From contig NZ_MYFO02000014.1 of NCBI RefSeq assembly GCF_004514475.2, forward strand, positions 53,699-117,698: a stretch of 64,000 nt of DNA, given 5' to 3'. Shown piece after piece: positions 25,937-36,100 of this stretch. Every line of letters begins with the position of its first letter. Position 1 is the stretch's first letter. The position numbers and the translations under genes are program-made. This stretch comes from Paenibacillus athensensis (GTDB lineage Bacteria > Bacillota > Bacilli > Paenibacillales > NBRC-103111). The notes under the pieces are model-generated. The model was not told the DNA's origin. It ran no database searches and worked only from the letters and a program-made list of their open reading frames with translations.

Positions 25937-26278
25937 CTATACTTCTGGCAGTTCAATATATTCCGAGACTCGGGAAAACAAGATTTCAACGAGCTCCTCG
26001 TCCATATATGTATAATCGTCGGGTATATCCAGGCAGATTAATTGTTTATCGGACAGTTCATCACTGAACTTTTCACGGAGCCTTCGAATATGCTTCTTTT
26101 CCATCGCAAAAATGATGTCCGCCCACCCCACATGGCCGCGGGTCACTCTAATTCGAGCCTGCTCTTCTGTACCTGCAGAACGGACCTCGTAACCCAGAAT
26201 GCCGTCAAAAATTTTTTCAGCCGTGAGGCTCCTCCATTTATTTTTACTGCATACAAATAAAATTTTAATAGCTTTCAT
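25937..26278 (-). CDS. Small low-molecular-weight protein-tyrosine-phosphatase-like protein
   Basis: This 113-residue protein begins MKAIKILFVCSKNKWRS with the CX5R phosphatase loop (Cys10, Arg16) followed by Ser, and contains DIIFAMEKKHIRRL and LDIPDDYTYMD, where Asp could be the general acid. It is shorter than the usual 150-residue family but matches a recognised short subgroup. Substrate unknown. It is the last gene before the tRNA fragment. Confidence 0.8.
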   Translation of the reverse strand: MKAIKILFVCSKNKWRSLTAEKIFDGILGYEVRSAGTEEQARIRVTRGHVGWADIIFAMEKKHIRRLREKFSDELSDKQLICLDIPDDYTYMDEELVEILFSRVSEYIELPEV

Positions 26279-26364
26279 CCTCGCTTTTCTCTATCACTGA
26301 CTACACATCGAATCCTAATAATGTGTCCACCGCTAATCCTCTTTCGTTATCCCGTTTGAAAACA

Positions 26365-26405
26365 AAAACAAACCCTTCAAAATTAATTGAAGGGTTGTTT
26401 TTAGG
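26365..26405. terminator. Bidirectional terminator
   Basis: The perfect stem AACCCTTCAA / TTGAAGGGTT with a six-base loop is flanked by T-rich sequence on both strands. It is next to the tRNA fragment, as expected just downstream of a tRNA gene. Confidence 0.8.
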
Positions 26406-26410
26406 TTTGA

Positions 26411-26463
<53 letters not shown>

Positions 26464-26687
26464 TTTGACGGGGTAGCAGGAGGTGAATAATTTTCCCATA
26501 AAACCCGCAAAACCTTGATATATAAGGCTTTCTCAGGAAGTTCCATTATTTCAGACAAGCTCATTTTTTCTGAAATTTTGCATGTGTTTGACGAGCACAT
26601 ACGCCCACAGGTTTCGCGCACCTGACAGCCCGAACCGCGCAGTTCTTTTTCCGCACCAAACTCTTGCCATGAGAGGATGGTTAGAGT
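26464..26687. other. Element end between tRNA fragment and first recombinase
   Basis: There is no gene. It contains an inverted repeat ATTTCAGA...TCTGAAAT (26548-26576) and ATGTG...CACAT just after it, possible recombinase arm sites or a promoter-proximal structure. Function is inferred only from position. Confidence 0.4.
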
Positions 26688-27647
26688 ATGCCAAAAAATG
26701 AATGTAAAACAGCTTCCCCCGATTTTCACGAATGCGTTAAATCGTTTCTTCTGGACTGCAGGCTCCGCAATCTGACCCAAACCACGATAAACTATTACAA
26801 ATTCAATCTTCAAGCCTTTGCCGATTTTCTAAATCGTGCCGGTCTGCAACTCGCCGACCTGACTCCATCCGATCTCAGTGAACGCATGATGAATGACATG
26901 ATCGACAACAGGCTCGCTGTGAATACGATGCGGGGACGCATTTGTACCTGCCAGGTATTTTTCAAGTATATATGGAAGGAAGGGATTCTGCCCGCGAACA
27001 TTGCCGCCAATCTAAAGCTTTTGAAATCATCAAATCAAGCCATATTTTGTTTTACAGAAGAACAGGTTCATGCTATCCTTCAGCAACCGAACCGGGAAAC
27101 CTTTACCGGGTTGCGAGATTACGTGATGATGCTCATTTTGCTGGAAACAGGCATGCGAGTGATGGAACTGGTCAATATGAAGGTTTCTGATATTGAGTTT
27201 CATGAGGGAACCATTCGCATTCCTTCAGGCAAAGGGAGAAAGCCGCGCATCGTACCTATTCAAAAAACATGCCTGTATCATCTCGATAGGTACATTCGTG
27301 AACGAGGCAGCCAACCGTTCGATGACTTCTGGATAACCCTGAACAATAAACCATTTCGGTATGACGGCGTAAAGCACATGATTATAGACCGCTGCAAAGC
27401 GGCGCATATTCAAGGAACCCGCGGCTCCGCGCACACCTTTCGGCATACAATGGCCAAATATTATCTTTTGAATGGCGGAGATGTGTTTACTCTGCAGCAC
27501 ATTCTTGGACATACCTCGATCGAGATGACCCAGCGGTACGTCGATTTATTCAGCCGCGATATCCATAACCAACACGAAAAAGCAAGCCCTATAGAATTTA
27601 TAGTGGCTGCGGCAAGCTCCGAAGAAAGCGGGGGAGTCTGCATATGA
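26688..27647 (+). CDS. Tyrosine recombinase 1 (XerC/D-like)
   Basis: This 319-residue recombinase has an N-terminal SAM-like DNA-binding domain and C-terminal catalytic domain with Arg in ETGMRVMEL, HTFRHT (HxxR) and LGHTSIEMTQRYV (His and catalytic Tyr), so it appears active. It begins close to the tRNA fragment and overlaps recombinase 2 by four bases. With recombinases 2 and 3 it shares TFTG-RDY before the first catalytic Arg, so the three are homologues. Confidence 0.93.
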   Translation: MPKNECKTASPDFHECVKSFLLDCRLRNLTQTTINYYKFNLQAFADFLNRAGLQLADLTPSDLSERMMNDMIDNRLAVNTMRGRICTCQVFFKYIWKEGILPANIAANLKLLKSSNQAIFCFTEEQVHAILQQPNRETFTGLRDYVMMLILLETGMRVMELVNMKVSDIEFHEGTIRIPSGKGRKPRIVPIQKTCLYHLDRYIRERGSQPFDDFWITLNNKPFRYDGVKHMIIDRCKAAHIQGTRGSAHTFRHTMAKYYLLNGGDVFTLQHILGHTSIEMTQRYVDLFSRDIHNQHEKASPIEFIVAAASSEESGGVCI

Positions 27648-28624
27648 CACGCCGCAAAAATGCCCTGGCTACCATAGAGCAAGCCGCTCCGCAAAATCCT
27701 GTCCTTCCGCTCACATTTGATCACGCCTTGAAATCCTTCCTCCTGCACAATCGAGCGAAAAACCTATCGCCTCGAACACTTGGCTTTTACGAAGAAGCAC
27801 TTAGACATCTACACAAGTCATTTCAACAGCAACAATTGCCATTAGAACTGAATCGTATGACGGCACAGCAGATCAAGCAGCGTTATATCGGATACATGCT
27901 CGATAACGGATTGGCCAGCAACACGGTGAACAACCGAATCCGAGCTTGTAAAACATTTTTCAGATACTTATTTGACGAAAAACTCATTTCCCACAACATC
28001 GCCGATCAATTCCATTTGATTAAAGCCGAGAAAAAAATGATTCAAACCTTAACCAAGGAGCAAATTATCCACCTATTGAACCAGCCGGATCAAAACACTT
28101 TTACGGGCTTCAGGGATTATACGATTATGATCCTGCTGCTTGAAACGGGCATGAGAATTAGCGAGTGTATCGCCTTACAAGTGAACGATATCAATCTCAA
28201 GGAACAGGAAATATCCATTAAAATGGGGAAAGGCAGAAAATCGAGGCGCGTCCCGATCCAAAAAACCTGCATAAGAGCTTTAAATAAATACCTCGCAGAG
28301 CGCGGCGACCTTGAAACAAACGCCTTATTCGTAAACGTGGACAATGAACCCGTGAAAGTGAGAACCATTCAAGAAAATATTCAAACCTACGGAAAAACGG
28401 CACAAATAAGCGGTGTACGGGTATCGCCGCATACCTTCCGGCACACAATGGCCAAATTTTATATCATGAATGGCGGGGATATTTTCACCTTGCAGCGGAT
28501 ATTGGGGCACTCCACCTTGGATATGGTTAGACATTACGTGGAATTGTTCAGCACAGATATTCAGGAGCAACATCAGAAATACAGCCCGGTTGAGAACATG
28601 AATTTGCTTCGTAAGATTCGGTAG
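27644..28624 (+). CDS. Tyrosine recombinase 2 (XerC/D-like)
   Basis: This 326-residue recombinase has all catalytic motifs (ETGMRISEC, HTFRHT, LGHSTLDMVRHYV). Its ATG overlaps the stop of recombinase 1 (ATGA), so the two are coupled and likely act together, as in Tn554-type or recombinase-in-trio elements. A terminator follows. Confidence 0.93.
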   Translation: MTRRKNALATIEQAAPQNPVLPLTFDHALKSFLLHNRAKNLSPRTLGFYEEALRHLHKSFQQQQLPLELNRMTAQQIKQRYIGYMLDNGLASNTVNNRIRACKTFFRYLFDEKLISHNIADQFHLIKAEKKMIQTLTKEQIIHLLNQPDQNTFTGFRDYTIMILLLETGMRISECIALQVNDINLKEQEISIKMGKGRKSRRVPIQKTCIRALNKYLAERGDLETNALFVNVDNEPVKVRTIQENIQTYGKTAQISGVRVSPHTFRHTMAKFYIMNGGDIFTLQRILGHSTLDMVRHYVELFSTDIQEQHQKYSPVENMNLLRKIR

Positions 28625-28632
28625 ATCATGAC

Positions 28633-28680
28633 AAAAGAATCAAGAACTCGGAAAGTCGGGTTTTTGATTCTTTTATTTTA
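28633..28680 (+). terminator. Intrinsic terminator after recombinase 2
   Basis: The 11-bp stem AAAAGAATCAA / TTGATTCTTTT is followed by ATTTTA on the plus strand. It separates the recombinase pair from the cargo genes. Confidence 0.75.
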
Positions 28681-28883
28681 ATGGATAAAGTAGCTTTAAG
28701 CCGAAGATGCATTTAAGCTATCGAGTCAAGGGATTTAATGGTAAAATTGAATGATTAAGTTGGTAAGCATAGTTTGGGTTATTACCTAATGACGGTGTAT
28801 GATCTAATTTGACTATTAACGAAAAATCAAATGGATCTACTGTCGCCATATCATATATTTGTCTCAAAAAAGGAATGATTCTG

Positions 28884-29267
28884 ATGAGTATTAGAGACCT
28901 GATTCCAAAAGATAAACATGATCTGGATGCTGTTCGTAAAATAAAACAACATTCCGCAAACGAAATCAACGACATACTCCCCGAATTATTCGAATGGTTG
29001 CAGGACATTAACTGGCCTGTTGCTGGAGAACTAACAAAAATTCTTCCCCAATTTGGAGATATACTGTTGCCACATATTCGGACGGTGTTAAGGAGCAATG
29101 ATCCCCAGTGGCAATTTAGCCTGCTGCAATTTCTTATCAGGGAGTTGCCCAGAGATACATCGCTTCAATTAACTGACGCAATTCAGCGAATTGCGGATAC
29201 CCCTACTCAAGCCGAAATGCTTGAAGAAGTTCATATTTTGGCTAAAGAGATGCTTCGAGATACATAA
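28884..29267 (+). CDS. DUF5071-like small protein
   Basis: This 127-residue protein reads MSIRDLIPKDKHDLDAV... with LPELFEWLQDINWPVAGEL, the signature of DUF5071, a helical family found among polymorphic-toxin immunity genes and on mobile elements. AAGGA nine bases before the ATG at 28884 fixes the start. It is followed after 25 nt by the PIN-domain gene, so the two are probably co-transcribed. Function is unknown. Confidence 0.75.
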   Translation: MSIRDLIPKDKHDLDAVRKIKQHSANEINDILPELFEWLQDINWPVAGELTKILPQFGDILLPHIRTVLRSNDPQWQFSLLQFLIRELPRDTSLQLTDAIQRIADTPTQAEMLEEVHILAKEMLRDT

Positions 29268-29292
29268 TGAACCAAAAGGAGGGCTACTACGC

Positions 29293-30663
29293 ATGAATAA
29301 AAACTACGACCTATTAAGCAACGATATTAATGAATTAAACGAAAACTTAACATTTATCAATGATATTAACTCTGGAGTTAAATACAGAATATTTGCGGTT
29401 TATATCTTAGACCTATTAAATGAAAATCCTAAAGAATTAGAGAATTTCCCTTCCTTTCATGATTTAATCAATCTTTACAAAGATTATAAATTGACCTGGC
29501 TAGAGTCAGTATCAGTTCTCCAGAGATTATCAAAAGTACATTTTTGTGAATTTGCAGCAGAATTAAATAAAGATCTGTCTTTGCTACTGGAAGAAATGAT
29601 CGCTAAAGAAGCAAGCGAAATTAATAAGTTAAAAGCAATTGATCGAGAGCTTATCCTTTTTATCTATAAATACTATAAAGAGTTTTTTTCAAAAAAAATC
29701 TGTTACAGTTGTAAACATTGTCTCGATTTTAGTTTGTACCTAGATCTTATCTCGAATTTAATAAATGAGCGTATAAGTATTGAAGCAGTGGAGGAAAAAC
29801 TTCATTACCATAAGATCATACAAATACAAGATAGTATTCTGGAGCTCATTGCCAAAAAAAAGAATGATAACGTATTTCGTATTGAAAGAACCTTTATTAG
29901 AAACACAAAGCCAATCGTGTATTTTGACCAAAATGTGCTGGTAAAGTATGAGGAAGATGCTGATTTCAAGTTACTTGTTAACAAAAGTAAAATAGATTTT
30001 TATTATGCCTACAGCCCCTCTCATTTGGAGGAAATTAACAAACGATCCGACCAGGATAAAAAAGAACATATTTTAAATGAAATTATTGACTTAACTGAAA
30101 AATTGATAATATTACCTTGGGATGACGGATTGAAACTTTTTTATGAAGATCCAAAAACCGGATTAAAAAGGGTTTTTGAGCATAGGGGAGAAGCTGCTGC
30201 TCTCGTTGAAAAACTCAGATTACTCAAGTATGAAGGAAGAACGATTTTACATAAAAAATATTTGGAATATAGCAAGAGTATTAACAACATGGATTTGTTT
30301 GAAAAGGATAAGGATCTATTAGAGGGAGTCCTTAAGCAACTTTCATCAGGATTTACTCTAGATAGCATCAAAAATCTGGCTAATCCCGAAAGTAATTACA
30401 TTCGAATCAATAATATAATTTATAAACTTTATAATGCATTTGATGTATTAGGTTTTTGGAAAGAAAAAAATAGCGATTTACGTGCAATTAAAAGTAGCGT
30501 GCATGATATTGAGCATTTAATATACGCCATTTGTGCTGACATCTTTGTAACGTCTGATGAAAAATGTTTTAAGAGGAGTCAAGCAATATTTAGCCATATC
30601 AAGCCCGCTCTGAAGGTACTCTCTCTCAATCAATTTATAAGCAAGCTTAACGGAGAACACTAG
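29293..30663 (+). CDS. Large PIN-like domain protein (cargo gene)
   Basis: This 456-residue protein has a helical N-terminal half (about residues 1-205) and a C-terminal PIN-like nuclease fold: PIVYFDQNVLV (first Asp), SPSHLEEINK (acidic), then DIEHLIYAICADIFVTSDEKCF (late Asp pair). PIN proteins are ribonucleases, mostly toxins. The CXXC in CYSCKHC could bind metal. GGAGG lies before the ATG at 29293. Base composition is much more AT-rich than flanks, marking recent transfer. Position between recombinases suggests a cargo, possibly toxin or defence function; this is inference. Confidence 0.75.
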   Translation: MNKNYDLLSNDINELNENLTFINDINSGVKYRIFAVYILDLLNENPKELENFPSFHDLINLYKDYKLTWLESVSVLQRLSKVHFCEFAAELNKDLSLLLEEMIAKEASEINKLKAIDRELILFIYKYYKEFFSKKICYSCKHCLDFSLYLDLISNLINERISIEAVEEKLHYHKIIQIQDSILELIAKKKNDNVFRIERTFIRNTKPIVYFDQNVLVKYEEDADFKLLVNKSKIDFYYAYSPSHLEEINKRSDQDKKEHILNEIIDLTEKLIILPWDDGLKLFYEDPKTGLKRVFEHRGEAAALVEKLRLLKYEGRTILHKKYLEYSKSINNMDLFEKDKDLLEGVLKQLSSGFTLDSIKNLANPESNYIRINNIIYKLYNAFDVLGFWKEKNSDLRAIKSSVHDIEHLIYAICADIFVTSDEKCFKRSQAIFSHIKPALKVLSLNQFISKLNGEH

Positions 30664-30674
30664 TTCCATAATGG

Positions 30675-30712
30675 GCGGCAGAGGCAACACTCCTTGCTGC
30701 GCGCTGCCGCTA
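30675..30712. terminator. Possible bidirectional terminator between convergent genes
   Basis: The 7-bp stem GCGGCAG / CTGCCGC lies between the PIN-gene stop and the convergent recombinase stop. T-tracts are weak, so confidence is modest. Confidence 0.4.
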
Positions 30713-30726
30713 TCCTTGTTCTACAC

Positions 30727-31749
30727 TCAGCCCTTCCTTGTCCCCCCTCGAATCAAATTCTTCATCGGCGATGCCTTCGCATGCTGAAGCTTTTTCTCCG
30801 GCTTCCACAAATTCACATAGCGCTTGACCATGTCTTGGGTTGTGTGACCCAAAATCTCCTGCAAGCTGTAAGGATCGCCGCCATTCATAATGTACAGCTT
30901 GGCAAATGTATGCCGAAATGTATGAGGACTGACCCTCACGCCCTCAATCCGTGCCTTTTTACCGTATTCGCTGATAATTTCCTGAATGGATCGTTCCTTC
31001 ATCGGGTTGCCGTCAATCGTGACAAACAAATAATTGCTCGGCAAGTCGCCGCGAATCTTTATATACTTCGTCATGATTTTTCGTAGGTCGTCGCAAAAGG
31101 GAACATCCCGCGGCCGACGGCTTTTACCGAGCACTCCTTGTAAAAAACAGCCTTTTAGCTCAACTTGATTCAGTTGCAGCTTCACAAGCTCACCTAATCG
31201 CAAGCCTGTGTCTAAAATAAGCGTCAGCATGGCGTAATCTCGAAGTCCGGTAAAGGTATGCTGATTGGGCTGAGCAAGCAGGCTGCCGATTTGTTCTTCC
31301 GTGAACGAACAGATGGGGTTCTGTTGGCCTTTGCGAGCTTTCAAAAGAAGCAGCGGATTGTTCAGAATCCAGCCTTCACGATGCAGGAAGGAAAAGAAGC
31401 GCTTTAATGATTTAATCCGATTATTGATTGTGCTAAGCGCATACCCTTTTTGCTCGACCATGTACATCACAAAATGTTTTCGTACAGCTTCAACCGTAAT
31501 CTTTTCCACGCTTGGTTCCAAGTCTTGTTCCAACAATATGCGCTTATAGCTCGCCAAATTTTCCTGCTCATGGCAAACAGTTCGTTCGGAAGCTGTTTCA
31601 GAACGCTTCGCACGCAGATAAATCTCAACGGCTTCATCCCAAGACAGCTTGATATCAGAACCGCTGGAAGAACTGCTATCCATGTCAATGATGTTCTTTC
31701 TTCTTCTCGTAGCCATATGCTCATTGGGAAATGCAACGACGTTTCGCAT
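30727..31749 (-). CDS. Tyrosine recombinase 3 (XerC/D-like)
   Basis: This 340-residue recombinase has all catalytic motifs (DTGLRLGEL, HTFRHT, LGHTTQDMVKRYV). The start at 31749 (MRNVVAF) has GGAGG six bases away; a longer in-frame start has none. It is oriented towards recombinases 1 and 2 across the cargo genes. The shared TFTGLRDY and LGHTTQDM patterns show it is the third homologue. Confidence 0.92.
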   Translation of the reverse strand: MRNVVAFPNEHMATRRRKNIIDMDSSSSSGSDIKLSWDEAVEIYLRAKRSETASERTVCHEQENLASYKRILLEQDLEPSVEKITVEAVRKHFVMYMVEQKGYALSTINNRIKSLKRFFSFLHREGWILNNPLLLLKARKGQQNPICSFTEEQIGSLLAQPNQHTFTGLRDYAMLTLILDTGLRLGELVKLQLNQVELKGCFLQGVLGKSRRPRDVPFCDDLRKIMTKYIKIRGDLPSNYLFVTIDGNPMKERSIQEIISEYGKKARIEGVRVSPHTFRHTFAKLYIMNGGDPYSLQEILGHTTQDMVKRYVNLWKPEKKLQHAKASPMKNLIRGGTRKG

Positions 31750-31882
31750 GGTATCCCTCCATTTCTTCATGGTCTCCATCAAGCAAACTTGCCTCGAAGA
31801 ACGATGTGTGCTAATACTTTTTGATTGAATTACTCAGTTGCCTCCATGTACTCATATATTGCAATAAGAACTAGGGGCAAAT

Positions 31883-31996
31883 TCACTTCCGGCAAGACAG
31901 GCAATGCTCCTGTCCTCTATAAATTCGGTCGTAGATTTGCTGCTCAACGAAGATCGTTTTCCCGCATCTTTTGCAATGAAACCCCACTCTCGACAT
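31883..31996 (-). CDS. 37-residue zinc-ribbon protein
   Basis: The short frame MSRVGFHCKRCGKTIFVEQQ continues to HCLSCRK. Two CxxC knuckles (CKRC and CLSC) form a compact zinc ribbon. A GGGGGG site lies five bases before the ATG at 31996. Its partners are unknown; such mini-ribbons often bind nucleic acid or other proteins. Confidence 0.6.
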   Translation of the reverse strand: MSRVGFHCKRCGKTIFVEQQIYDRIYRGQEHCLSCRK

Positions 31997-32360
31997 TAAA
32001 GCCCCCCATCTGCTCTTGAAAACAGCAAAACCGCCCCAATGGGACGGCTCACTGTATTGGCCTGGTTTTCAATTCTGGTTTTCCATAAATGAAAAATGGA
32101 CTACTTCCCTGAAAGTTTATTTTCGCCGCAGCAGCCACAGGCCGAGCTTGTGGCTCAGCACTACGAGTAAAATAAGAGAAGCACCCTCAGCAGATCGATG
32201 AACAAAATCACCTAATCTGCATTCTTTTTGCCTGCATCAAATGAAAATCATGTATGTACAGGTTTTTCGTTTGTTCGCCTTGATTTCATTTTTACGACTT
32301 CATATAACTGCGTCAGCATTTGCAACAACGAACAAAAGTCTGCTTTTCTTACGCCCTGCG
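31997..32360. other. Intergenic stretch with terminator-like hairpin
   Basis: No convincing gene is present. A hairpin CCG-CCCA / TGGG-CGG near 32032-32048 with minus-strand T-tract could end a minus-strand transcript. A short minus-strand frame ending EGASLILLVVLSHKLGLWLL near 32110 lacks a start and may be a membrane-protein remnant. Confidence 0.4.
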
Positions 32361-32687
32361 CTATTCAGATGGCCCAGCATTCCCCGACAGATTCACGGCA
32401 TAAGTTCTGCAGTTTCTTTCTCCCAAACAGGCATAAACCTGAATTCCATCCATAAATCCGTGCAGATACAATTCTTCTTTCTCCTTGGAGGTCTGAAACC
32501 CCATAAGCGCATCCCATTCCAAAAACCACCTCCGCTGCTCATCCGACATTGTTTTCCTCAACCGTTCAAACGAAACATCGACAAGCCTCCATTCCGCTTG
32601 CTGCTTGGGATTTTCATGTATGTGCTGACAAAGCGAATCAAAGCGATTGCGAAACGCTTCTGCCATCCATGCAGGTAAACCATTCAC
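32361..32687 (-). CDS. Hypothetical 108-residue protein
   Basis: It starts at a GTG (32687) with GGAGG seven bases upstream. It is helical with a Trp-rich middle (RRWFLEWDALMGFQTSKEKEELYLHGFMDGIQV), typical of small helical ICE or phage proteins, but no family is recognised with confidence. Confidence 0.6.
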   Translation of the reverse strand: MNGLPAWMAEAFRNRFDSLCQHIHENPKQQAEWRLVDVSFERLRKTMSDEQRRWFLEWDALMGFQTSKEKEELYLHGFMDGIQVYACLGERNCRTYAVNLSGNAGPSE

Positions 32688-32801
32688 ACTTATTCCTCCT
32701 TCCTTGAAAGGTGTGTCCTAGCTTAACTCTGCTCAGCAGGTGCTTGCAAGTCGTTTTTGATTTATCTTGAATGGATTTCACTCATGTTGGAAAATTTCTT
32801 G

Positions 32802-33104
32802 TTATCTCCGCGCCTCGAACGACCAGTCGATACTTTTACGGTCAAAATATTGCACCGTTTTCTCGATCACATCGCGGATTCGTGAGTCGGTCGGCGGACC
32901 GCCATCCCACCCTCGATCGTAATTAACAAGCTTGCGGTTGAATTGGGCCGACCGATCCGGGTATACGATCAGTCGACTGATTCTGCCTTGGGCAATCCCA
33001 TAGTGAGATGGCTCTGAAAACACTTGCACTTCCAAATAATAACCATCCACTTCCCCTAGAAACCGTTTGCCCATATACCATGACCCCTTATCTACAAATC
33101 GCAT
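32802..33104 (-). CDS. Hypothetical DUF7678-like protein
   Basis: This protein of about 100 residues (start at 33104 has the better-spaced GGGGG; 33110 is also in frame) contains WYMGKRFLGEVDGYYLEVQV, HYGIAQGRISRLIV and NYDRGWDGGPP. The order and motifs recall a small firmicute family of mobile-element proteins (DUF7678). Function unknown. Confidence 0.6.
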   Translation of the reverse strand: MRFVDKGSWYMGKRFLGEVDGYYLEVQVFSEPSHYGIAQGRISRLIVYPDRSAQFNRKLVNYDRGWDGGPPTDSRIRDVIEKTVQYFDRKSIDWSFEARR

Positions 33105-33133
33105 GTTCATCTCCCCCGTTCATGAAATGAAGA

Positions 33134-33162
33134 TGGCATGACCGCTGTTGCCGATCATGCCA
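33134..33162 (-). terminator. Probable terminator after the large exported protein
   Basis: The stem TGGCATGA / TCATGCCA lies 27 nt beyond the stop at 33189 on the minus strand. The following T-tract is weak. Confidence 0.5.
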
Positions 33163-33188
33163 CATTCAATCGTTTGATAAAAAAACCA

Positions 33189-36100
33189 TCAATGCGTTCC
33201 GCCTGCACCGAAATCGTCGTAGGAGGACTGGTCGGCATTGTAGAAAATTACATCGCCATCTTGCACTTGGAACGACACGCCATAAGGATCGGTGAAGCTG
33301 CGCTGAAAGCCTTCCATCTGCCATTGATTGCTTAGCGGCGCATGAATGTACTGGAGATTAGGATGATCCAAGTCCTGATTGCGAATCGTCTCGATATTGA
33401 AATTGACAATAATGTATCCGTTCTTCAAAAAGACCGGCGCGTTATCGTCCAGTTGATGACTTTTGCCATATACCGCGAGGTCAATGCCCTTCGGAACGAC
33501 ATAGGGCGCCGCCGGAAGGCTGTATTCGCCGCGCCAAAGCTGTACGGAGGCATTCGCCCTCGCAGCACTCACTCCTGTTGGAACGGACATGCTTCCGATA
33601 AACGTCCGCAGCGGCGGCGGAAGAATAAGCACATCATAACCGCCGACATACGTTGGCTTTTTAGCGTTTTTCAGATATTTATCGATATACGACTCCCGAG
33701 TGCTGCCTGTATTTCCTGACAAGCTCCAAAGCGATGCAGCCGTGTCGGTCAATTCTTGTTGAGGTACGTTACGCAGACGGGCGTCGAGTGTTACGTACCT
33801 CCTCTCAAGATCGTCGCTGGAACCGATGCGCACAAATTTTTGGTCATTCGTATGGTAATAGAGGTCAACTGGTTGACGGTTACTCCCCGTTTTATCCACG
33901 AAAGTAAAGGTTGGCGTCATTCGGATGCCATCCTGCGAGCCAAACATATTCCCCTTCGTTGTGACCTCGAATTTGAAGTGATACCCGGTCTTGACTGCGA
34001 TGTTCATCATGCCCGGAAGCGGATTGCTTCCCTGCCGGATCGGCAGCACAAAAGGAAAGCTGTTTCCTCGCGGCGAACCGTCAATTCCATTTGTTCCAAC
34101 CCAATACTTGGTTCCGGTCGGCGTACTGCTGCCATGCTGTGTTCGAAAAACCTTCTCCCAATTGTAATCAGCTATATCAGTGATTTTAAAATCGTAGAGA
34201 CGACCAATGACTTCAACCGGAACAACCTGGGTTGCCACATGGTTAGTCAAATCCAAATTTGCATTCATTTGTGCCGTAAAACCGGAGGAAGGGCTGTTTT
34301 CGGCAAATGTACGAAACAGGACTTCATAATTCCCTTCATCCACCCAAACTGGCAGGAAAAAAGTGGTTCTCTCCTGCGATACGGGAATGGATGTCCACGT
34401 TTCTTTGGGTATAAATGTAGATTTGTCGGCAGTATACACATCGAACGGAAACCAGATCTGCTTATCCTTTATATATTTGCCGTAATCCCGATTGCCGTAA
34501 CCCGGAATGCTGCGATGCTGGCCGCTCGTCGGAATCGTCACTGAAAATGGCCGATCCAAAATAATAGCCGAACGGCCGGCGGTCGGATTCGTTTTTTGGT
34601 TGTGGGTCTGATCATCGGACACTGTCGCGTAGTTAACGACCGGCGTATGCACGGTTACGGTATTGATACCCTGTATAGGAAAGGATAGATTCGAGCCTCC
34701 TCCCACGTTTCCCGACAATAGGTCGTAGTAAATCGTTCCGGCGCTTGGCGTATTCGCTCGGTTCACAAGCGATTTGCTAATGATATTCCCGCTCTTGTAC
34801 AACACATTTTGCCCGATGGTTGTCGGGCTTGGTATGTTTCTCGGTATCGATCCGTCTCGCGTAGTAAGTGCGTCGCTCATTGTGCTGGAGCCGTTGAATT
34901 TGACCAAATCATTTTTCACTTGCGGGTCGGGGGTTCGTTCGGCCATCCCTTTTAATATCCCCGTATCATCCGGCAGTGATGGCGGAAAATCAAGACCGCC
35001 CTGAACGACTGGCGGACTGTACGTAATCGTCGGCGATGCCGCCGGATAAACATGATTATTTACATTGGCATCATGATGGGATTGCAACGTCGGAGGGGTA
35101 TATTCAGCAGGAATCATTGTAACGCTTCCTCCCGGCAGCGCATAGTTGCTCACTACCGCCCGATTGATTGAGTACAGTTCCAAATTATTAATTTGCCAGT
35201 AGGAATAGCTGCGTTCAATTGTGAAATGATAGGGCTTATTTTGTGAATCTTGCCTGATTCGCGGTGGCTGCGGAACACAAACCGTCCCTCCCTCGTCACT
35301 GCTGAAGCATATATCAGGCTGCGACTCTTGCCATTGTCGCGTATAAGTCACAGTAACGGAACACGAGTAAGTGATTTTACCCGACATTTGCACCCAGTTT
35401 TGTTTATACAAATAATTGAAAGCAAACACATTGGTATATAAGCTTTCTGAAGTAGGAATCCCCTGCAAGACGTCGAACTTCTCGTTTCCTCGATTGTCAG
35501 CTTTTACCACACCGCTGGTCAAAGGATCTAGCACGCTTCCCAACATCGCGGTTCCTTGATTGGGGGAGCCAATGGCCGGTGTACAGCTCCCGCTGCCTCC
35601 GCTTGGCGGCAACGGTGTCGGCTCTCCCCCACCACCTCCGTCCGAATAAACAACATGCAACGTCCAGTTGCCGGTGTAGGTGTAGGTCTGGCCTTTGAAT
35701 ATGATGTTAAAGCTATATGGAAAGCGATAGCCAAGCGGACTGCTGCCAAGCTGCGTATAGCTGGGGTCGGAGCCATCGAACGGTCCTATATCTGCATCAA
35801 AAGATATGCTTCCGCTAGCATCGGAGGCCACAGTAGTCGGGTAGTTTACGACGAATGATCCGGGTTGAAGCGATAATAACGCATTTTCGAAGGCGACATA
35901 CGCCGAGCTTAAATTGCTGATACTGTCGCTGTTTGTATAAGTCAGTTCCGAACCGTTAACATTCCAGCCTGAAATGGGATACGAGGCATCACCTGGAAAG
36001 CTTCTGGCCGATACGGAAGTGTTTCGACCGGCGTCATAATATGCTTGTTCACCCCCTGCGATGGAGTAATGCGTCGTTCCGTCAAGGTCGAATGACCACC

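Noticed and set aside
26688..31749. Canonical recombinase-in-trio (RIT) element
   Set aside because: The third recombinase is inverted and separated by cargo, whereas RIT genes are consecutive and co-directional; relation remains possible but not claimed.
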